A stretch of 64,000 nucleotides of DNA from Halorussus ruber (lineage in GTDB: Archaea; Halobacteriota; Halobacteria; Halobacteriales; Haladaptataceae): contig NZ_SBIT01000010.1 in NCBI RefSeq assembly GCF_004765785.1, forward strand, positions 186,001-250,000, given 5' to 3'. This document shows positions 59,659-64,000 of the stretch, one piece after another. Position 1 is the first letter of the stretch, and each line of letters begins with the position of its first letter. Under the pieces are notes generated by a model that searched no databases, had not been told where the DNA came from, and was given only the letters and a program-made list of their open reading frames with translations. A program made the position numbers and the translations under genes.

Positions 59659-60954
59659 GTGTCCGAGTCGAGCGGCGGGTCGCTCCGCCTCTTCAAGAAC
59701 AGCGAGTTCCTCGCGCTCGCCAGCACCGCGTTCGCCCGGAGTCAGGCGTACTCGACGATTCTCATCGCGCTGGCGCTGTACGCCGACATGTTCCAGACCT
59801 CCGGCACCGTCGAGGGGCTGTTCGGCACCGCGTTCGCCGCGGTCCAGTTGCTCATCGTCCTGCCGCTCGGCCGGTACGTCGATTTGCGCGACTCGAAGCG
59901 CCTGCTTTTGGTCGGACTGGCGCTCAACGTCGCCGTCTTCGTCGGCTTCGCGTTCGTCTCGACCGTCGAACACGTCGTCCTCCTCCGGGTGGTGCAGGGG
60001 CTGGGCGCGAGCATCCTCTGGATTACCGGGATGACCGCCGTCGGGGAAATCAGCCCCGACGAGTCCCGCGGCCTCTGGATAGGAACCTACAATCAGGTCG
60101 GCGCGTTTTCGAGCCTCTTCGGCGACATCTTCGGCGGCCTCCTGCTGTTCGTCTACGGCTTCGAGGAGACCTACGCGGTCCTGTCGCTGTTCACCATCGT
60201 CGCCTTCCTCTCGGTGTTCGCCTTCCTGCGGGACAACCCCGGCGGGAAGGCAGACCCCGAGGAGGCCTCGGGCTACGAGACCATCGTGGACCTGATGGAG
60301 CGCCGGGCCATCAAGGCGCTCGTGTTCTTCCGGGGCGCGTTCAGCGTCGGCAAGATGGCGGTCATCATCTTCCTGCCAATCTACGCCCGGACCGAGTTCG
60401 GCATCAACGCGCTCGTCATCGGCGGCATCATGGCTGGCGGCAAGTTGACCAAGTCGCTCACGCAGGGGAAAGTCGGCGACTTGACCGACCGCTTCGGCGA
60501 GAAGTACCGGTTCATCCTCGCTGGCGCGGTGACGTACGCGGTCGGGACCGCGCTCATCCCTCTCGCAGGGTTCGCGGAGGGAATCGTCCCCGGCGTGACC
60601 CTCGCCGCGCTCGGCCGCGAGTTGGCGCTTCCGGGGGCCTTCTTCGTCCTGTTCGCGGCCTACGCGGTCCTCGGCGTGGCCGACAGCCTCCGGCTTCCCG
60701 CCAGCATGGCGCTGTTCGTCGAGGAGGGCGAACACTTCGACGCGGTCGGGTCGAGCCTCTCGCTGCGCTCTATCGCGTGGAAGGTCGGACAGGTCGGCGG
60801 GCCGGTGCTGGTCGGGGCCATCTGGGACGCGACCTCCGTCCTCGTGGCGTTCTGGACCGCCGCGGCGTTCATCGTGGTCTCGGCGGGCGTCTTCGCCGTG
60901 ATGTTCACGATGGAACCCGCGCCGGAACACGCCGCGACTCCGGCGGACGACTGA
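59659..60954 (+). CDS. Major facilitator superfamily transporter
   Basis: 431 residues from GTG 59659 (SESSGGSLRLFKNSEFLALA); TATA-like ATTTATTACC lies about 30-40 bases upstream. Twelve helices in two halves; motif A-like PLGRYVDLRDSKRLLLVG between helices 2 and 3 and TQGKVGDLTDRFGEKYRFI in the second half. Substrate unknown; related in character to drug/metabolite exporters. Confidence 0.9.
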   Translation: MSESSGGSLRLFKNSEFLALASTAFARSQAYSTILIALALYADMFQTSGTVEGLFGTAFAAVQLLIVLPLGRYVDLRDSKRLLLVGLALNVAVFVGFAFVSTVEHVVLLRVVQGLGASILWITGMTAVGEISPDESRGLWIGTYNQVGAFSSLFGDIFGGLLLFVYGFEETYAVLSLFTIVAFLSVFAFLRDNPGGKADPEEASGYETIVDLMERRAIKALVFFRGAFSVGKMAVIIFLPIYARTEFGINALVIGGIMAGGKLTKSLTQGKVGDLTDRFGEKYRFILAGAVTYAVGTALIPLAGFAEGIVPGVTLAALGRELALPGAFFVLFAAYAVLGVADSLRLPASMALFVEEGEHFDAVGSSLSLRSIAWKVGQVGGPVLVGAIWDATSVLVAFWTAAAFIVVSAGVFAVMFTMEPAPEHAATPADD

Positions 60955-60971
60955 CTCCAGAAGGCGGTAAA

Positions 60972-61014
60972 AAGCGGCGAAAAGCGGCAAAAAGCGGCGA
61001 AAATCGACAGGCCG
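60972..61014 (+). repeat. Short decamer tandem repeat
   Basis: Four units of about ten bases: GGTAAAAAGC, GGCGAAAAGC, GGCAAAAAGC, GGCGAAAATC. It sits just after the transporter stop, at a convergent gene end, and is probably slippage-derived. Confidence 0.6.
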
Positions 61015-61040
61015 AAAATTGAGAAGCGCGTCGCCGACGC

Positions 61041-61307
61041 TCAGACGGTCATCTCGCTGGTGCCGCGAATCACGTCCACGGCCTCGGCGTCGATGGACTC
61101 CGTTTCGAGCCAGTGGGGCACGAAGTTCTGGCGGTCGAAGTCGTCGCGCTCGTCCTCGGTCCCGATGATGCACCAGAGCTGGGGCTCGTCCGGGCCGTGC
61201 CAGTCGCCCTGCCGGTTGATGGCGTAGCAGACGCGCTCGCCGCCATCGTACTCGATGATGGCGTCCTTCCGGATTCCGGGGTCGCCGTGGATGATGAGTC
61301 GCTTCAT
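61041..61307 (-). CDS. HAH_0734 family protein
   Basis: 88 residues: MKRLIIHGDPGIRKDAIIEY, CYAINRQGDWHGPDEPQLWC, FDRQNFVPHWLETESIDAEA. A small conserved haloarchaeal protein without membrane segments; function unknown. Confidence 0.8.
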   Translation of the reverse strand: MKRLIIHGDPGIRKDAIIEYDGGERVCYAINRQGDWHGPDEPQLWCIIGTEDERDDFDRQNFVPHWLETESIDAEAVDVIRGTSEMTV

Positions 61308-61364
61308 GCTCGCCGATTCGGAAGGAGCGTGTTTAAGCGCTTCGGGAAAGACCGGAGAGACCGC

Positions 61365-61679
61365 CTATCTCACGTAGGAGCCGACGTGTTCCATGTGGTA
61401 GACGATTTCGTCCGAGAGGTGGTCGAGGTAGCCCGAGTGGTCGTCGCCGACCTGCGAGGTCCCGTCGAACTCGGTGTAGTTCGGGGCGGGCGTGTTGCCG
61501 TCCTCGTAGCCCGTCTCGCCGAGCGCCTTGTCGAACTCGAAGGAGTCGTAAATCCACTGCAGCACGTCGTCCTCGTGGTTGTGGTCGTTGAACATCCCGC
61601 CGACGACGTTGCTGACGGCGTCGTAGGTGTCGGGCCACTCTGCACGGCGCTTGAGGAACTGACGTCGGTTGGTCGTCAT
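61365..61679 (-). CDS. Hypothetical acidic protein
   Basis: 104 residues. MTTNRRQFLKRRAEWPDTYD resembles a twin-arginine opening but lacks a hydrophobic core, so not a signal. The remainder is acidic and His/Asn-rich (GGMFNDHNHEDDVLQWIYDS). TATA-like TTATTAATAATT lies about 25 bases upstream. Unknown function. Confidence 0.65.
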   Translation of the reverse strand: MTTNRRQFLKRRAEWPDTYDAVSNVVGGMFNDHNHEDDVLQWIYDSFEFDKALGETGYEDGNTPAPNYTEFDGTSQVGDDHSGYLDHLSDEIVYHMEHVGSYVR

Positions 61680-61740
61680 CGACCTTCTCCCGACCGATTT
61701 TATTAATAATTTTACTATTGGAATAAGTGCCCAAACGGTT

Positions 61741-62145
61741 TCACCGGACGAAATCTTCGATGGCTTCGGCGACCGAGTCGTCGTGTTCCTCGACTCGGCG
61801 CTCGTAGCAGACCTTGCAAATCAGCCCCGCTCGGCCGACCGGGACGCGGTCGGGGTCCGGGTCGTCCCGCCCGAAGTAGTAGCCACAATCGGCACAGACC
61901 AGCAAGTCGTCGGCGGGCGCGAGCCACCCTCGGAGGGCGCGATACGCCGCGTCACCGGCCAGCAGGTCGTCGGGCGCGAGTTCGTCGGGCCAGCAGTCCG
62001 ACCGGACGAGGAGGCTCCCGTGTTCTTCGTTGACGTGCGCTGCACCTTCTTCGCGGGCGACCTGTCGGGCCTGCTCGCTGTCGTCGCCGGTCGCGTGGAC
62101 GCGGTGGTCACAGTGGACGCACTCGAAGCGGTGTTGGACTCTCAT
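61741..62145 (-). CDS. Zinc-ribbon protein, unknown function
   Basis: 134 residues from ATG 62145 (MRVQHRFECVHCDHRVHATG). Two Cys pairs, CVHC near the N-terminus and CADCGYYFGRDDPDPDRVPV with CKVCYERRVEEHDD in the middle, suggest two zinc-binding knuckles. Overlaps the upstream gene by 4 bases (ATGA), so translationally coupled. Confidence 0.75.
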   Translation of the reverse strand: MRVQHRFECVHCDHRVHATGDDSEQARQVAREEGAAHVNEEHGSLLVRSDCWPDELAPDDLLAGDAAYRALRGWLAPADDLLVCADCGYYFGRDDPDPDRVPVGRAGLICKVCYERRVEEHDDSVAEAIEDFVR

Positions 62146-62882
62146 GGGGAACCAGTCGCCCCCGGTCCGGACTCGTCTCGGTCCACGGTCGCGTCCTCGG
62201 CGAGTTCGTAGCGTCTGGTCTCGTGACGGGGGACGAGTGCGCCTCTCGGCCCCTGCCGGAGGTAGCGCGCCCGCTCGGTTCCGCGGTCGGCGACCGACTC
62301 GGCGACGAACACGCGGTCGCTCCCGGCCACCGATTCGAGCGGCGTCTCCTCGGCCAGCGCCAGCGGGAGTCGGACGACGACTTCCTCCGGTCCGGCCGGA
62401 AGTGCGTCGGCGAGCGCGTCGGCGTCCCGGCGGTCGAGTTCCGGGTCCGCGAGGAGGTCGAGATAGCGCTCGACCAGAATCGGCTCGTCCGGGCCGGGAC
62501 CGCCGTCGGTGGCGACCGAGGCCTCGGGCGAGGCGCTTACCGGGGCGTCCTCGAACGCGCCGCGGACCTCCTCGTAGGTGACGAGTTCCGGCGGGCTTTC
62601 GCGGAGCCACTCTCGGAGTCGGTCTACATCGAGTTCGTTGACGGCCTTTCGGCCCCGAACTCCGTCGTACTCGGCGCACTCCCAGCCGGGGTCGGCGAAT
62701 CGGACGAAGCGGTTCCCGGCCGGACCGGCCCAGCGCAGGCAGAGGTCACTCGCTCGGCGCATCGCGGTCAGGAAGTCCCGCGGTCGGGGACTCGCCGCCC
62801 GGTCGGTCAGGTGATAGTTGCGGACGCGCTGTACCGGTGCGCTCTCTCCGGCGGACGCGAGCGACTCGACGACTCCCGTCAT
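62142..62882 (-). CDS. Hypothetical protein, operon with the zinc-ribbon gene
   Basis: 246 residues from ATG 62882 (MTGVVESLASAGESAPVQRV). NYHLTDRAASPRPRDFLTAM and WECAEYDGVRGRKAVNELDV are followed by an acidic Leu-rich second half with RYLDLLADPELDRRDADALA. No membrane segments. Function unknown. Confidence 0.7.
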   Translation of the reverse strand: MTGVVESLASAGESAPVQRVRNYHLTDRAASPRPRDFLTAMRRASDLCLRWAGPAGNRFVRFADPGWECAEYDGVRGRKAVNELDVDRLREWLRESPPELVTYEEVRGAFEDAPVSASPEASVATDGGPGPDEPILVERYLDLLADPELDRRDADALADALPAGPEEVVVRLPLALAEETPLESVAGSDRVFVAESVADRGTERARYLRQGPRGALVPRHETRRYELAEDATVDRDESGPGATGSP

Positions 62883-63118
62883 CGCTCTCCTCCCGAGCGA
62901 GGCTGTTTCTCGCCCTCGTGAAACCCCGTGCGGTCCATTCCGTGCGTTGCAAACCCGGTCGAATGGCAGGTTTTCATGGTCTCCTCCGAGACCGCGAAAT
63001 CGGAGCGCAACCGCCGCCACACCACCACGCGCCCCTTTCTTTCACGGCCTTCATGTATAATTTGTTCTGGAACAACTTAAACTCGTGCCGCCCGCGGTGA
63101 AAGTGACTTCCTCCCACC

Positions 63119-63227
63119 CTACTCGCTCACCACGGAGGCGGTTCGCTCGGTAAGGGTGGGCTTCCTGCTTCCACGACGCGCTTTGCAGACACCAAATCGG
63201 TGTCCGTAGGGAGCGCAGTCTCCACAG
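63119..63227 (-). pseudogene. C-terminal remnant of an IS200/IS605-type TnpB
   Basis: Read on the minus strand, the sequence gives VETALPTDTDLVSAKRVVEA then GSP, a one-base frameshift, and TLTERTASVVSE with a stop, which I recognise as the usual C-terminus of haloarchaeal TnpB. The rest of the gene is absent; the left side ends where the three-way-junction repeat begins (63228). The remainder of the 539-base gap (62883-63421) holds that repeat and the TATA-like GGTTTTAAGC before rpl44e. Confidence 0.7.
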
Positions 63228-63285
63228 GTCGTTCGAAAATCTTCGATTTTCGTGATCACGAGAGAGCAAAGCTCTCTCGAACGAC
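63228..63285 (-). repeat. Three-way-junction palindromic repeat, copy 2
   Basis: Outer arms GTCGTT (63228-63233) and AACGAC (63280-63285) match perfectly; hairpins are CGAAAATC/GATTTTCG with loop TTC and CGAGAGAGC/GCTCTCTCG with loop AAA, linked by TGATCA. Same unit as 28375-28432, inverted. Abuts the TnpB remnant. Confidence 0.8.
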
Positions 63286-63421
63286 TCCTTGAGGACGGGG
63301 CATTAGCGCTTGATTTTTTAGGTAAAGCTGGCGCGGCGCGCGAGTGGGACTCGCCGACGGCGATTGTGAACCAAACGGGTTTTAAGCCCCGTGGCCCTAC
63401 ACCACGACAAGGTAGATATCT

Positions 63422-63703
63422 ATGCAGATGCCACGACGGTTCAATACGTACTGCCCGCACTGCAAGGCACACGAAGAGCACGAAGTCCAGAAGGTCCGGA
63501 CCGGCCGCTCGTCCGGCATGAAGTGGGACCAGCGCAAGCAGCGCGAGGGTTCGAAGGGTATCGGGAACCGCGGTCGGTTCTCGAAGGTGCCCGGTGGCGA
63601 CAAGCCCACGAAGAAAACCGACCTCAAGTACCGCTGCAGCGAGTGCGGCAAAGCCCACCTCCGCGAGGGATGGCGCGCTGGCCGACTCGAACTGGAGGAC
63701 TAA
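63422..63703 (+). CDS. rpl44e: Ribosomal protein L44e
   Basis: 93 residues starting [20 protein letters not shown], as I recall for Haloarcula L44e. Zinc-binding CPHC and [20 protein letters not shown] are present, with the conserved [20 protein letters not shown]. Large-subunit protein near the E site. First of a three-gene set with rps27e and the aIF2-alpha gene. Confidence 0.97.
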   Translation: MQMPRRFNTYCPHCKAHEEHEVQKVRTGRSSGMKWDQRKQREGSKGIGNRGRFSKVPGGDKPTKKTDLKYRCSECGKAHLREGWRAGRLELED

Positions 63704-63704
63704 C

Positions 63705-63878
63705 ATGGCAGGAAACTTCTACACCGTGCAGTGTCCGGACTGCGACAACGAACAGACCGTCTTCGGAAAGGCCGCGACCGAGGTCGCCTGCGCCGTCTGC
63801 GGCGCGACCCTCGCCCGGCCGACCGGCGGCGACGCCGAATTCGAAGGCGAAGTGACTGACACAGTGGAAGCCCGATGA
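63705..63878 (+). CDS. rps27e: Ribosomal protein S27e
   Basis: 57 residues. The C4 zinc ribbon is [13 protein letters not shown] and [16 protein letters not shown]. One base separates it from the rpl44e stop and its own stop overlaps the next start by 4 bases. Confidence 0.97.
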   Translation: MAGNFYTVQCPDCDNEQTVFGKAATEVACAVCGATLARPTGGDAEFEGEVTDTVEAR

Positions 63879-64000
63879 AATACAGCGGCTGGCCCGACAC
63901 CGGCGAACTCGTCGTCGGCAAGATAGACGAAATCGAGGACTTCGGCGTCTTCGTGGACCTCTCGGAGTACGAGGGCAAGCGAGGACTCGTCCACGTCAGC
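63875..64000 (+). CDS. eif2a: Translation initiation factor aIF2 alpha, N-terminal part
   Basis: Only the first 42 residues are in the window: [20 protein letters not shown] and [20 protein letters not shown] open the S1/OB domain of aIF2-alpha. Runs off the right edge. The conserved L44e-S27e-aIF2-alpha order supports it. Confidence 0.93.
   Translation, partial: MKYSGWPDTGELVVGKIDEIEDFGVFVDLSEYEGKRGLVHVS

Overview
The window is a piece of a haloarchaeal chromosome (class Halobacteria). The evidence is high GC with strongly acidic proteins, TATA elements about 27 bases upstream of many start codons (leaderless transcripts), and archaeal genes: TFB, an SMC-ScpA pair, archaeal-type (type II) 3-dehydroquinate synthase, ribosomal proteins L44e and S27e, aIF2-alpha, a PGF-CTERM-like surface protein, lipobox and Tat precursors. 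I cannot fix the genus from sequence alone.

Layout. 0-9 kb: start of gatB, a membrane histidine kinase, a glyco-rich surface protein, then the DUF7518-like/smc/scpA operon. 9-30 kb: mostly core metabolism (mtnP, a phosphoribosyltransferase, PhzF family, ppsA, aroB', aroD, metG, pyk, NfeD plus SPFH/stomatin), with a Tat-exported S1-type serine protease and an AT-rich membrane gene with a probable frameshift. 30.7-31.8 kb: an AT-rich membrane gene that looks inserted at the 3' end of the stomatin gene, because the last eight codons of that gene recur after it. 32-45 kb: an accessory block with three cytochrome P450s, three NAD(P)-binding reductase/epimerase-like proteins, an MDR oxidoreductase, a second divergent 3-dehydroquinate-synthase-II homologue, a UbiA prenyltransferase, a Tat-exported protein, a broken flavin-reductase-like gene and three winged-helix regulators. 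I read this as a candidate biosynthetic cluster for an oxidised, possibly prenylated, cyclic or aromatic product. 45-64 kb: core again (glycosyltransferase-flippase, YjjX, B12-binding protein, TFB, orphan DNA methylase, PolX operon, M29 peptidase, MFS transporter, then rpl44e-rps27e-aIF2-alpha).

The most novel signals are non-coding. (1) A dispersed structured element of roughly 220 bp occurs three times (about 9.2, 12.8 and 21.1 kb) with a conserved core and a nested hairpin whose stem bases co-vary. (2) A second element occurs at 27.7, 28.6 and 59.3 kb. It has a long hairpin whose arms differ between copies yet stay complementary, and two of its copies are preceded by arrays of a 27-base tandem repeat. 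(3) A compact three-way-junction repeat occurs at 28.4 and 63.2 kb, the second copy abutting the remains of an IS200/IS605-type tnpB. (4) A free-standing candidate RNA upstream of metG has its own TATA box, a 9-bp closing stem, three internal hairpins and a T-run.

The accessory block also shows recent rearrangement: a 122-base stretch is identical between two otherwise divergent P450 genes (gene conversion), and the flavin-reductase-like gene has lost its middle in frame. No tRNA, rRNA, intact transposase or CRISPR array was found.
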